Source of the DNA: Ypsolopha sequella
Lineage: Eukaryota > Arthropoda > Insecta > Lepidoptera > Ypsolophidae
DNA length: 64,000 bases
NCBI GenBank assembly: GCA_934047225.1
Contig: OW204001.1
Coordinates: 15,050,201-15,114,200, forward strand
Reading direction: 5' to 3'
Under the pieces are notes generated by a model. That model did no database searches. It had not been told where the DNA came from and worked only from the letters and a program-made list of their open reading frames with translations. Positions 51,394 through 62,768 of the stretch are shown piece after piece. The position numbers and the translations under genes were made by a program. Positions within the stretch are counted from its first letter, which is position 1. Each line of letters begins with the position of its first letter.

Positions 51394-52040
51394 GTATAAG
51401 ATTTTATTTATTTAAACAATGACCTTAATAATCTCATATCAGAAATTTTTAATTCGACGGGAAGGATGTCGTTTGGTTCTAAGAAGCAAATCGTTAACGC
51501 AAGAAACGTTATATTATAACAGATATATATTTTCTATTCTAATTAGAGTTGAGATTCGAAGAGATATTTGAAAAACTTGGGCCCGTGAAGCCTCGGCACT
51601 CAGGTTTAGGAGGGTGTACCCACTCCAACTTTTCGTATTTCTATGTATTTGTTTAGCGAACAAACATCAAGGAAAATTTGTTAGAAAACAACTGGAAAAA
51701 CTCTGTAAAGCGTATACGTCACACAATATGTAGCGGCACCGTTATTACGGCTTTCATTAGACACCATACATAAAATTGGAAAATATTTTATAATTTTATT
51801 TTAGTGTTATTTTGTAATTCTAAACTTAGCTAAAGTCAAAACTCAATCGGCCCAGTCGTTCTTGAGATAACCTTGTAGATTTTATGCATAATTTTTATTA
51901 CATTTCAATATAATTAGATATAATAGATGTCAAACCTTAAAAACACAAAATATAATTTAGACCAGTAGCTGTACGTGTCGTACTTTTGATATTATTAATA
52001 TCTTTGCACAGTGAATTAAATATACAAGGTGTTAAGATGA
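51394..52040. other. Intergenic, nothing recognised
   Basis: A short GC-richer block lies at 51580-51630. No supported feature. Confidence 0.35.
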
Positions 52041-52585
52041 TATTAATAAATTTGGCCAATCACAGCACGGAATTGCGGTTTTATAATGTAATATTATAAC
52101 ATCGATCAAAAAATATAGGTATTTATAAATCGCTTTTGATGCTGTAATTACCTTATTGCAGTATGGCAGTAGATATATACTGGGTGTTAAGATGAAGTTG
52201 CGGAAGCCGAAAACTGGCGATAGTACCCGACCATGCGAAGAATTTACCGTGAAAAAAACTGAATGATCTAGAAAAAAAATCTGTTATTGCATACATTTTG
52301 GTCGGGTCGTTACCTTTTCTATGGAACAGCTGTTTTTTTTTCACGACACGAGTGTTGCTCCTTGGTAAAAGTTGTTCGTATGGACGAGTACTATCGCCAG
52401 TTTCCGGCTTCCGCAACTTCATCTTAACACCCAGTATATATGTATCTACTCCTATACTGCAATAAGGTAATTTCAACATCAAAAGCGGTTTTATAAATAC
52501 TTACGTGGTTTGATCGATGTTATAATTTTACATTATTAAACTCCAATTCTGCGCTGTGATTGGCCAAATTTATTTATTACTACAG
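52040..52585. mobile_element. 540-bp long hairpin with two nested inverted-repeat tiers
   Basis: Outer arms: AAATTTGGCCAATCACAGC ... TAATTACCTTATTGCAGTAT versus 52440-52575. Inner arms begin CTGGGTGTTAAGATGAAGTT then GCGGAAGCCG and end with the reverse at 52385-52435. The inner pair brackets a roughly 160-bp loop. One large MITE, or one MITE inserted exactly at the turn of another. Confidence 0.75.
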
Positions 52586-53038
52586 GTACAGACACATACA
52601 GAGTGTGTTGGCGTAACTTTGTATACTCCCTTAGTCGCCTTTTACGATATCTGCGACAAGGTGACAATATTCTTTTTACGTGACGTTACCACACGCCATT
52701 ATTGACTGTACCCTAAAAAGAATGGCAACAAATCTCGAAAATCGGAAAAGTTGAGTGCGAAAACAAGGGTTTCTAACTTTGCTCGTCACAAAGAAATTGT
52801 CAAAGTGTATCTCGCAGATACTGCGCAGGGGTACTACCTAGCATGAACTTGCTATCAACTCAACATCGATTCGATATATAAAAATGTAACTCTTATGTCA
52901 TTGCAATAAGGGTTATTATTTACAATTTATCGATTCAATCTGTCAAATTTATCTAATCGACGTGTACGTGCTCGCATAGCAGGTTCGATAATGTATCGTA
53001 TTCGGTATGTCAAGAAGATTTAACATTCTTCGGGCTAC
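52586..53038. other. Intergenic, nothing recognised
   Basis: No supported feature. Confidence 0.35.
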
Positions 53039-53158
53039 TGCACCAAGAAAGTTAACCCAGGTTAACTACTTTTTATGCTTTGTCTTTGTCACATCATATC
53101 ATAGAGATAAGGACAAAGCATAAAAGTAGGTAACCTGGGTTGTGTTGCTTGGTGCAAG
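53039..53158. mobile_element. 120-bp hairpin MITE
   Basis: GCACCAAG-AAGTTAACCCAGG and TTTTTATGCTTTGTC pair with GACAAAGCATAAAAG and CCTGGG ... CTTGGTGC on the other side of a short AT-rich loop. Confidence 0.7.
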
Positions 53159-54238
53159 TGGACCTTAGAAGGGCAGGATTCTGTGGGCCAGTTTCTGTGT
53201 CAACAGTTTTATGCTGAGTTCACTGACAATGGCATTTATTTTTGGACGAGTGAGGTGAGGCCTTCTTGTTTCAAGTGTTTTTGAATGATCATACTGATCA
53301 TACTACATACCCAGTCAATGTGAAACATTTATATGTTTTTAACACCTTTGTCTTTCGCCTGTAAATAGCCTTACCCAATTGGAAAACTTTCGCTCGATAG
53401 ATTTTATTTTTTTTAATTATTAAATATTTTTAATTTATCTATAAGAATTAACAAAATGTGGATTACAGTAGCTGAAGTTGTGTTGGTTATAGACACTAAG
53501 CTGAAACTCACAAAGTGAGTCACCGCGTAAATATTTTTCTGCAAACTTTTCAAGGCAAGTCCGCGCAGAATTGAGTGTCAAGGGGCTGCACAATGCTCAA
53601 TTTCAGTCCTGCTCTAACGCTTTTGTGTTTTAACTGTCTATTCTGCTCTAATCAGTTATTTTGAAATCGCGGCTGCATTAGGACATTAACTATATTTTTT
53701 TTATGTAATAAAGACGTTTTTTTCTAGTTAGTATCTGCGTGTATTGGTTTCGTTTCAATCGGTTTTGAAATATGGAAACTGAATCGCATTTTTCATGAAA
53801 TTCGTGCTTTTTTTAAAAGTAATATAATTTAAAAAATATTGAAAGTATGTTTTATTATAAATAATTAATAATTGTCTTGAATCGAAAAATCTAATTTTTT
53901 TTAATTTTTGCCGTCTACTGAATCCAATGTAATAGCTTTATGTAATAAATAATAATATGGGGAAATACACAGGGAAATAATGAAGGTTGGGTTTACTTAA
54001 ATGTAATAAAAAAAAAACACATGAATAAAATAAAAATATAGGAATAAGTAATACATGTAATAAATATATGCTTAACTCCACCCATTCGATTAGTCTTACT
54101 AAGAAGAAGGGCAAGAAACTTAGCAAGATCATGTCTTAATAATTAATTATAATAAGTTCATGATGATTAATATATTATTAATATGATAAATTCATGATGG
54201 ACTTCCACAAAGTAACGCCTAACTCAATCAAGTAAATA
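53159..54238. other. Intergenic, 1.1 kb without recognised features
   Basis: AT-rich. Short AATAAAA-rich frames only. Confidence 0.35.
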
Positions 54239-54345
54239 ACAATGTGGAAGCGGCGAAAGAGGTGTGTCTGGATCGTAGCAGATGGAGATATGTAGTCTCT
54301 GCCTACCCCTCTGGGAGACAGGCGTGAGTGTATGTATGTATGTAA
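54239..54345 (+). pseudogene. LINE ORF C-terminus and (TGTA)n tail
   Basis: Translates CLDRSRWRYVVSAYPSGRQA then stop, followed by GTGAGTGTATGTATGTATGT. It is the best-preserved of three copies of this LINE end in the window (others 4237-4332 reversed, 7743-7822). Confidence 0.7.
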
Positions 54346-54734
54346 ATAACAATGTTAATACTTCAGAATTAAGATGTGAACATTAAATCGCAGTGATTGA
54401 ATCTTCGTATTACCAACACCAACTTAGGTGAACAGTCGAGTTCGTATTTTCAATAACGTCAGCATTGCAGATGTGTTCTTTGCGAGAGAATCGCAGCCCG
54501 CTTTCCCTGCTATTTTCCCGACGTGTTTTACAAATTGCAGTGACTTTATCCGCTCAATCGTGCTAGCCAATTCAATAAAGGGTGTGTTATTGAAATTGCA
54601 ATGTTGATGATCTTTTCATCAGCAGCCTCGGTGAATGTAGCTGTAACTGGATCAAATCTGTAATTTATTCCTGCATTATTTTTTAAAATCTCATTTAAGA
54701 GGCTATGCGAATTTTATTTTTGTCACTGTCACTC
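54346..54734. other. Intergenic, nothing recognised
   Basis: No supported feature. Confidence 0.3.
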
Positions 54735-55015
54735 CAAGCGAAAAATCGCGCAGTGCGAGAGGGGCGGATTCATGGCAAAAGGGAGAAAAGTTGGTTTTAT
54801 ATTTTTATTAAAAAAACTAAAATAACTAGCAAAATTTCAAATATCAAATCTCTAGATATTGTTAAAACACACCTAATAAAATACGTTTGAGTTCTGTATA
54901 TGGTTCCTATTCGTCAAACGAGGAGAAAAGTGTGTGTTTGAAGACCTCATTTCAACAATTATTTCTATCGAGCAAAATTTATCCAAACATGTTTTCCAAT
55001 TTCAAAACCCTAGAT
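54735..55015 (+). repeat. Dispersed repeat, copy 3 (inverse of 28.5 and 31.5 kb)
   Basis: GCGCAGTGCGAGAGGGGCGG then ATTCATGG ... AAAACACACCTAATAAAATA ... ATTTCTATCGAGCAAAATTT, the reverse-oriented relative of 31505-31780. Confidence 0.6.
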
Positions 55016-55568
55016 TAGATAGTCAAAATGCATATACCAGAAACTGATTATAATTTTCCATGTATTTCATGAAAATCACAGAAAAGAAACACCCTTATTT
55101 TTTCGCATATCGCCTTAATAGTTTTATTTATCTCTTAAATTTTTGTACCTTTATACTCACATATTTAACATACAGGACAGACGGGTATTCCGTGTGGAAA
55201 AAGAGCTTTACTTTGATCTTGAATTATTTTATATATTTATTTTTTAAATAGAAAGTGGTAAATTGTTCCAGTCACATGAAAACAAAATGTTTCTGGAATA
55301 TCTACTTAGATAAAACGGAAACTATTAGAGAAGGCTCAAATAACTTTCTCTGTTTTCGCCTACTGAAGTAAAAGGGAAGCTTTGAGAGAAAATTGCTCAA
55401 TTTCCGTTTTGCAGCTCAAAAGATTGGAGTGTAATTACTTATTATTTTCTAAAAAAATGGACGTAGAAAGTAAAAGTCTGACTACGGTTTATCAATTAGA
55501 AAAAAAAAAACCAATATAAATTCAAGTTGTTTAGAAGTTAAAAATTGAAAAAAATATTGGTATGTGGC
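55016..55568. other. Intergenic, nothing recognised
   Basis: AT-rich. A 63-codon frame at 55060-55251 has no recognisable similarity. Confidence 0.35.
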
Positions 55569-55569
55569 A

Positions 55570-55752
55570 GCTAACGCCAATAGTTCAGAAAGCATGAGTT
55601 TGAAATTTAATGCACAATCTCAGTCATGATCTTTTCCAAACAAAGTTAAAACAGCATTTTAAGTTAGTTTTGAGAAGATCATGACTAATTGTTTATGCAA
55701 TTTCAAACACTTGCTTTATAAACCTCACTAATACTGAATTATTGGCGTCAAA
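55570..55752. mobile_element. 180-bp imperfect hairpin
   Basis: TAACGCCAATAGTTCAG pairs with TGAATTATTGGCGTCA. Inner arms (AGTCATGATCTTTTC / GAGAAGATCATGACT) pair as well. A decayed MITE. Confidence 0.65.
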
Positions 55753-56257
55753 TGCCCCAGACCAAAAAACTTCAATTTTAAATTTCTAAACAAGGAAAAC
55801 AAAGTTAAGTCACGCACTTTGCGTTAAGCTACTGATTGAAAGATATGCTGTTTTGGTTTAGTAAACTGAAAGCGTAGTGTTAAAAACCAACCTTAAGAAG
55901 GTAATATTAAAAAAACATTTAAAACTATGAATAATGTGAACAATTCGTTCTTTTACGAAAAACACAGCTAGAATGTTTTCTCCTCATATATGCGTCACAG
56001 AACGCGAAATTGTCCGTAAACTAATCCGTTATTCTTACTTATTCTATATAAGGTTAACATCTGTTAAATTGTCCATAAACTTTTCAATGCGTGGCCATAT
56101 TGTCTTCCAGTCTTTCTCTTCAACATATTCTTCAAACCGTAAAAGCTAATAGCCCCCGAAGCTTATTACAAGCTATTACTCAGTCTCACTCATGCTGGGC
56201 GAACTGAACTAGCGAAGTTGTTACACTAAATGAAACACTAAACGTTTTCATTGTTAC
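55753..56257. other. Intergenic, nothing recognised
   Basis: No supported feature. Confidence 0.35.
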
Positions 56258-56261
56258 CTAA

Positions 56262-56696
56262 AGCATAGACTAAGTATTACTACGTATAGAGTAGCAGTTC
56301 CCATTTGTAGCCACAAAAAAGGTGGAAAATTCTAACGAAATCTAGATGGCGTTGCTAAATCCTCTAACGAACATTATGCTAAAAAAAAACGATTGGTGAC
56401 GCTAGTGGCACAGCGATGTCACGTAACATAAGAATAATTCCCACTTCGATCAATAGATGGCGCTGAAATATTCACTGTTAGTTTTGCCAATTTAGCGAAA
56501 TCTAGTTTTTCTAAGCAAAGCTATTACAGCCACATGTTTACTTGGTAACCATGACAGTTTACTTGCAGCCAATTTAACAAATTATGGTTCTTTGCAACAC
56601 TTGGCGATACCTAGTATCGTAAGGGCGCGTAAAAAATTTGCTACGCCTTGATGTATGGGATTTGTCGGTCTATACGTAGTAATAGTTAGTCTATGC
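56262..56696 (+). mobile_element. 435-bp MITE with GCATAGACTAAGTATTACTA termini, copy 1
   Basis: About 28-bp terminal inverted repeats (GCATAGACTAAGTATTACTA then CGTATAGA), flanked by CTAA on both sides. Nearly the same element lies at 60981-61426, flanked by TTAA. Internal motifs include TCTAGATGGCGTTGCTAAAT and AATAGATGGCGCTGAAATAT. Confidence 0.85.
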
Positions 56697-56704
56697 CTAA
56701 AGTA

Positions 56705-57150
56705 AGGTCCTCCGAGTTTCTTTGGGAAGGTTTATGTGTAAAACCGATTTTAGGAAAAACTAGTTTTGCCTAAGGCAAACTAGTTCTTCGGTAATTTCAT
56801 AAATGCTTCAGCTCACTTGCGAGCCGGTAGGTTAGGTCGATCGCCATTCGTGGTTATTTTTTTATGATAACACAGACATCAGTTCGGCCTAGGCAAAACT
56901 ACAGTTTGTCCTAAAATTGGGTTTGGCTGGTCGAATGTATAACGTGCCTTTTGTTAATATAGCCAAATTTATACTGGAGACTCGCTAAGGGTCAGGACCA
57001 AGGTTCAATGATAAAAATTAACATTATATCATTGGTATATGGAAACGCAGAAAGAAAATTTATTCCGGATTTGAGGAGCCGGAACCGGGATTCATTCATT
57101 AAACCTTGGTCGTGACCACTTACTTAGTCTGCAGTATAATTTGGCTATAC
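56705..57150. other. Intergenic; AAACTAGTTTTGCC inverted motif
   Basis: AAAACTAGTTTTGCCTAAGG then CAAACTAGTT (56757-56785) and CGGCCTAGGCAAAACT (56886) suggest a small decayed hairpin element (about 56740-56930). Otherwise nothing. Confidence 0.35.
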
Positions 57151-57153
57151 ATA

Positions 57154-57589
57154 CAGGATGCGTGGAAATTCGACCTATTCCTTGAAAGAAGTTATACTAG
57201 AGATCATTTCCAACAAATAATGCCTATCAACTAGTGGTCGAAAATGATTTTTTTTTTTCAAGTAAAACACGTCGATATTGCGAAAATTACAAAGTTAACA
57301 AGGACTTCTTTAATTCTGAGATTATGGGAATTCAGGGCATGTATTTTTTTATAAATGATCACTCATTTATCATTAATCAGAAAAGTAACAAATAAGTGCC
57401 GAGAGAGGAGTAGTTATTTCTAAATTATTTGTTTTTGGTTACCAGTCTGAAAGTTTGAAAAATATCTTAAGAACCTCCGTAACTCGGAGACCATTCATTT
57501 TCGACCCCTAGTTGATAGAGCTCAATTTGTTGGAAATGTACTCTAGTATAACTGCTTTCAAGGAATAGGTCGAATATCCAAGCACCCTG
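57154..57589. mobile_element. TA-flanked inverted-repeat element, short form (436 bp)
   Basis: CAGGATGCGTGGAAATTCGA at the left, inverted at the right (CGAATATCCAAGCACCCTG), with TA on both sides. Same termini and subterminal arms as the 1596-bp element at 15364-16959. No coding. Confidence 0.8.
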
Positions 57590-57599
57590 TATATACAAA

Positions 57600-57850
57600 A
57601 GTCACCTTACATAAGTAAAAAGCTGCCGAGATCAAAGATTCTACGAGTATACAGTATGGGCGGAGGTGCGGGCAAAAGGCTACATATTCTAAACGAGCTT
57701 TTTAGCTGCGTTTTCACAGGCGGAGAAAACGGATTTTTACAACGTAATAAGGATATTCTAAATATTATTAGAATACATTACAAACTAGAAACAAATTTCA
57801 TTATATTTCAACCCTCGGTATGGGGCCGTTATCAGTCGAAATATTTCTGA
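57600..57850 (+). other. Unassigned with 64-codon frame
   Basis: A short plus-strand frame (57656-57850) containing no motif I know. Coding status is doubtful. Confidence 0.2.
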
Positions 57851-57964
57851 GTATATTATATATTTAATTGTTTTAATACTAAAAATAAATAAATAAAACT
57901 TGCAAAATATAATATATTTATTAAAAAAAACGAATTTCAAGTACACAAATATTTGAAAAATTAT

Positions 57965-58085
57965 TTCTCGGGCCAGGATTCGACCCTGCGACCTCCTGCT
58001 TACATGACAGGCACGCACCGACTGAACCACCAAAGCTCTTATCTGGAAATTTTTCCACCACACACCACAGGGTACCTCCACGTAT
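57965..58085 (-). mobile_element. tRNA-related SINE-like segment
   Basis: The minus strand has a tRNA-like body: A-box-like TGGTTCAGTCGG, a CCTGT-CATGTAA-GCAGG anticodon arm and B-box-like GGGTCGAATCC. Position 33 is A, not T, and the acceptor ends do not pair, so it is not a working tRNA gene. AT-rich sequence follows toward 57850. Probably a tRNA-derived SINE head or pseudo-tRNA. Confidence 0.5.
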
Positions 58086-58317
58086 ACCTAAGGTAAGGAA
58101 ATTAATTTTGAAAAAAAAAGTTTTATCGATATGCAGAGCGAAAAATGTAAATCACAACCGTATCTGCTGTTAGCAAAACTAGTTTTGATCCCCAAAGCCT
58201 ACAATTCATTATACCAGGACGCTATCGGTTAATAACTTAAGAGCTTTTATGGAATACCAACCAATCTCTCAGGACTCAAAGCTTTGAGACTAAGAGGTTT
58301 GGAACATAAGACTAAGT

Positions 58318-59558
58318 TTTTAGGGTTCCTTAGTACCTAAAAGGTATAAAAGGAAGTCCGTCCGTATGTCACAGGCTCATAACTTTAGCACCGTTAAGAG
58401 AATGGCATATCCTATCAACTTTTTTTATTATCGTCTAGCACAATAAGTCCAATGGCAAAGACCTTATTTGCTTTTCATAGAGGCGATTATATGTTGGCTC
58501 TTTGGCCTCTTTTTCTTGGACGCGTCATACTAGTGATCACGCAGCGAAACAACAAATTGGTGTGTTTATAGCTAATACTGAAATATTTTGTAGGGAAAAA
58601 AATATTGGATTTAGGTAAAATCCCTTTATATTTCTATTGTCTATTTTATAAAAAAAAATCAAGTTGATCTCTTAACCGCGTTTTTGAAACGAACGTTTGA
58701 AAACAAAAAAAAAGAGGGTGGAAAACATTTTTTCTTTGACAAAAGTATAAATCTTAATACATTGTTTATAGGTGATATCCCTAGAAAAAAAATCGATAAA
58801 TCAAATATATTTTCTTCAATATGAGGAGAGACCTAGTTTCATCCAATGAACACTTGAAAACCTGGTGTTGTTGATGTTCTAGCGTCAGGTGTCCCGTTAA
58901 AGATAAAAACATGAAATTTGGCACTAAAATAGCATTAATTTGCCCACATATCACGGTGTAAAAAAATATGAAAAGTTTGAAATTGTTCAAAAGATTTCCA
59001 AAACCAAAGGTGAGAAAAATAAAAATTATTATCCTAAAACTACAATATGGATATTAAATTGTAGATACTAAAAAGTTTATTGTAAAAATACATACTTTTA
59101 CTATATTTACTGGCACTGGTTTCGAGAAATCTTTAAAAAACCACAGAAATGACGATTGTAGATCGTATTTTGCAAATTACAGGAAAACTATAGCGATTTA
59201 AAAAAAGTTGAGCACAAATGAAAAATATATAAAAAGAAGAAAAAAAAATTTTTGTTTATTGAAATACTATATGGGTATCAAATTGTAGGTATTAAAAAGC
59301 TGATTGTAAACATATAAAGTTTTCATATATTTAATTGCATCTTTTTCGAAAAATCTTTGAAAAGCCATAAAAATGTATGTCCCCCACCTCATCTCCAAAA
59401 CTGGTGGACCGAAAAATATGAAAAAAATCATGGTCATATATGTTTACGTAAAGATTACAGGAAAAATAAAGCGGTCGAGAAATTCACGAAAAAATATAAC
59501 AAAATTAAATTTATTATCCACAATACGGAACCCTAGGTACGCGAGTCTGACTCGCAAA
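58318..59558 (-). repeat. AGGGTTCCGT-family repeat, long copy with nested MITE
   Basis: AGGGTTCCTTAGTACCTAAA at the left and AATACGGAACCCTAGGTACG then CGAGTCTGACTCGC at the right. A 499-bp insertion at 58398-58896 interrupts it. Outside that it parallels the 45-kb copy in reverse. Confidence 0.9.
58398..58896 (-). mobile_element. TTAA-flanked MITE, copy 2, nested (499 bp)
   Basis: TTAA at 58394-58397 and 58897-58900. The undisturbed host sequence elsewhere (e.g. 45709-45715, ATCTTTAACGGTGC) has a single TTAA at this point. Same sequence as 50897-51389 in reverse. Confidence 0.88.
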
Positions 59559-59689
59559 AATGTCTGACAGCATATATACTGAGCAACAAAAATGACAAAC
59601 CAGCAAAATCAAGAAAAGCTTACGCCAAATGTTATGTACCAAGGTGTTATGGATCGGAAGTTAGGCAGGTAACCTATTGCATGAGTGTA

Positions 59690-59832
59690 TTGGTATATAA
59701 AGTAGTGTATGAAACTGCACATAACTAGGTATTAAAACACTCGTGTATACTATTAAAAAACTTGCCTAACTCACACTTGTGTTTTAATAACCTCTTTATG
59801 TGTGCAAGTTTCATAATGTAGTCGGACATATT
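59690..59832. mobile_element. Imperfect hairpin element (about 140 bp)
   Basis: ATGAAACTGCACATAACTAG / CTTTATGTGTGCAAGTTTCAT and AAAACACTCGTG / CACTTGTGTTTT form inverted pairs around a short loop. Confidence 0.55.
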
Positions 59833-60666
59833 AGTATTTATAGAATACGGTTTTTTCCATGCTAGCTTTAAATACCTACTGTAGATTTTAAATGAACAAG
59901 TCTATTTTGCTTTAAGTAAATACTTCTTTGTTTGCATTTCGTATAGGGGGCATATTCAGAACTTGTAAGTCAGTTTCCGACCGTTTTTTTTTACGAATGA
60001 TAATTTGATTTCTGAACGTATTAGTATTACGTTTTTTAATCGTTATTATTTGTTATTATATGAATAAAGATATATTTATAAATATCGATTGTAGCAAGGA
60101 TATAATTGACTGAATTAAACGATTTATTATATATTATTATTATATTATATAGATACCAGAATCGTTTACTTTGTCTATGATGGGATTAAAGACAACGTGG
60201 TTGAATTCGATAAGGAACACTAAAAATTAAATTTGAAGAGAAGAAAACAATAAAAAATGAAAACAAAATAAAAAATGGAAAAGGGTAGAGAATTGTACAG
60301 AAAAGGACAAGGCTTTAGATTAATGAAAGATATAACAAAGCCAGAATTTTCAACGACAATATTTTAGACACTTTTGGGTTTAAGAAATTCGTCTTTCATC
60401 TGTAGCTAACAACAATAACGCCATCGAAGGGACCGAAATATATCGAAAAATTATATAAATGATTATTTTATTTTATAATTACATGTGCGTATCAAACAAG
60501 AATAATGATGTACGAGTAATAAGATCAGGGATAAATACCAAATTGGTCTCTTAACATCCCATTTAGTAAAAGTCATGTTTAGAACAAATATTTCAAAGTG
60601 GATGCTTCTTTGTTCGCATCCCGTATAGGAAGGCATTTCAGAACTTACGTCACTTCCGGAACGTCT
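59833..60666. other. Intergenic; low-complexity A-rich stretches
   Basis: TGTTTGCATTTCGTATAGGG (59930) and TGTTCGCATCCCGTATAGGA (60610) with similar surroundings (CAGAACTT) suggest an old dispersed repeat pair. No gene. Confidence 0.35.
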
Positions 60667-61757
60667 TTTTAGGGTTCCGTAGTACCTAGAGGGCACAAAA
60701 GGAACAATTATGGCGAGACTCCGTTGTCCGTTCATCCGTCCGTATCTCACAGCCTCATAAGTTTTGTATCGTTAAAGATGAAGACTTGAAATTTGGCAAA
60801 ACATAACATTAATTTGCCCCGATGTAATACATATTTTTTTAATTATAAATTGTTCAAACTATTGTCATTACAAAAGAGAGAAAAATAAACATTTTTGTCC
60901 TAAAAATACAGCATGGCTATCAAATCGGAAGTACTACAAGGCATATTGTAAAAATATAGAATTGTTTATTAATTACTTAAATCATAGACTAAGTATTACC
61001 ATGTATAGACTAGTAGTTACCGTACATCAGTTTCTAGCCACAAAAAAGGTGTAAAATTCTAACGGAATCTAGATGGCGTTGCTAAATCCTCTAACGAACA
61101 CGATGCTAAAAAAGACCGATTGGTGACGCTACTGGCACAGCGTTGTCACGTAACATAAAAATAATTCCCACTTCGATAATAATAGATGGCGCTGAAATAT
61201 TCACTGTTAGTGTTGTTAACATAGTGCCATCTAGTTTTTCTAAGCAAAGCTATTACAGCCACATGTTTAGTTGATAACCATGAGAGTTTACTTGCAGCCA
61301 ATTAAACAAACTATGCTTATTTGGAACACTTGGCGACACCTAGTGTTGTAAGGGGGCGTAAAAAATTTGCTACCCCTTGATGTATGGGAGTTGTCGGTCT
61401 ATACGTAGTAATACTTATAGTAATGCTTAAAGGTACTGACTTAGAGTAATCATTGAAAAACATCGAAAAATTGTATCTCCTAAACTAGGGGACTGAAATC
61501 ATAAAAGGTGATTATTACGTAAAGTAAAGATTATAGGAAAAATATAGCGGTTAAGAACTTACGAATACAAACGAAAAAAAATCAAATCACCTTTATAAAT
61601 GCCAAAAACACAATAAAGGTTCATATTTTTTTTGTAATGTTTATCCAACGAACTAAAATTGTTTATCACATTTTAAATACTAATTTCCTGATTTTCCTCA
61701 AAACTGACGGAATACGAAACAGGCGCGGTAGTCTGACTCGCACTTGACCGGTTTGTT
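60667..61757 (-). repeat. AGGGTTCCGT-family repeat with nested MITE
   Basis: AGGGTTCCGTAGTACCTAGA at the left, AGTCTGACTCGCACTTGACC then GG at the right. It carries the 446-bp MITE at 60981-61426. The minus-strand frame at 60463-60750 belongs to the repeat and is not a gene. Confidence 0.85.
60981..61426 (+). mobile_element. 446-bp MITE, copy 2, nested in TTAA
   Basis: TTAA at 60977-60980 and 61427-61430. Termini TCATAGACTAAGTATTAC ... GTAGTAATACTTATAGTAA. About 88-90% identical by eye to 56262-56696. The sister host copy at about 59329 has TTTAATTGC at the corresponding place, i.e. an unoccupied TTAA. Confidence 0.85.
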
Positions 61758-61875
61758 TAACGAAGGATAATTTGATTTCTCATCATAAGGTTTTTTAATC
61801 GTTTATTATTTTTCATTAGTTATTTATATTCATGAATTAAATGAACTCGTAAGCGAATGCGCCGCTTTCACTGAT

Positions 61876-62120
61876 ATAGTACATTTCAAATACCATGGCC
61901 CGATTCCACTTGAAACTTAAAAATGGGGCTCATAATGTTTGCCTTTTGTTATCTAATTTGGAGCACTTCAAATTGGCACGCGTCGGTGCAATCTGTATGT
62001 AACTAAAGCGTGACTAAGAAAAGGGTCTGGCCAGGTATCTTTTGTTATCACTAATCCTATTGTTAACACCTAATGATCGTCTTAAGTGGAATCGGGCCAT
62101 GGTATTTGAAATGTACTATA
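61876..62120. mobile_element. 245-bp MITE with about 38-bp terminal inverted repeats
   Basis: ATAGTACATTTCAAATACCA then TGGCCCGATTCCACTT at the left is perfectly inverted at the right except for a few bases. Loop without coding. Confidence 0.85.
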
Positions 62121-62300
62121 CACTGAATTGGGAACGTTCGTATTTTTTTACTTTTAAATAATTGTATTTTCAAAATAAATTATAACTGGGCAGTGTAATA
62201 ACTGGCATTCACAAAAACTTTTTTTCGCAAAGCATATTTTGTGGCCTGGTATTACTGTTATCTATTTTTTTTTCTAAAAGACCCATATCTATGGTTCGTA

Positions 62301-62333
62301 TATATATCTCAGACCAATGGTCTGAGATATATA
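62301..62333. repeat. Perfect 33-base inverted repeat
   Basis: 16-bp arms (TATATATCTCAGACCA and its reverse complement) around a single central A. Nothing else is known about it. Confidence 0.9.
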
Positions 62334-62718
62334 AACAGGGAAATATGTGTACTAAGAAAACAGTTTGTTTTGGCGTTCAAGGAAAATGTTTGTTTACTCG
62401 AATATCCCAGAAAACATGGCGCCTCTTTTATAATGAAAATTTGTTTACGATCAAGTTGATGTCCTAGGGATGCTCAAGCAATTATTTAATGGCGTTTCTG
62501 TTTTTTGTTTTTATTATATTTTTAGGGTTTCGTACTTCAGATTGAAAAAAAGACCCTCGTAGTCAGTCTATCTACCCAATTCAGGTATATTACTCTTTGA
62601 ACCACAGCAATAACGTAACAATATTGTTTCTTGTAAAAATAATGGGCTTTTTCCCCAAATAAGTTTTATCGCACTATTACGCTTTTCTAGTATTTTATTT
62701 TATTTCTACAACTGCAGG

Positions 62719-62768
62719 GCCTAGTGGAAAAAGTCCCTAAGTCGACTTAGGAACTTTTTCCACTGGAG
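62719..62768. repeat. Near-perfect 50-base palindrome centred on GTCGAC
   Basis: CTAGTGGAAAAAGTCCCTAA-GTCGAC-TTAGGAACTTTTTCCACTGG with only a couple of mismatches and no loop. It may be a minimal MITE or a recombination scar. Confidence 0.9.

Noticed and set aside
57965..58085. Functional tRNA-Thr (TGT) gene on the minus strand
   Set aside because: The anticodon loop has A at position 33, the acceptor ends do not pair, and the B box deviates. Better read as a tRNA-derived SINE or pseudo-tRNA.
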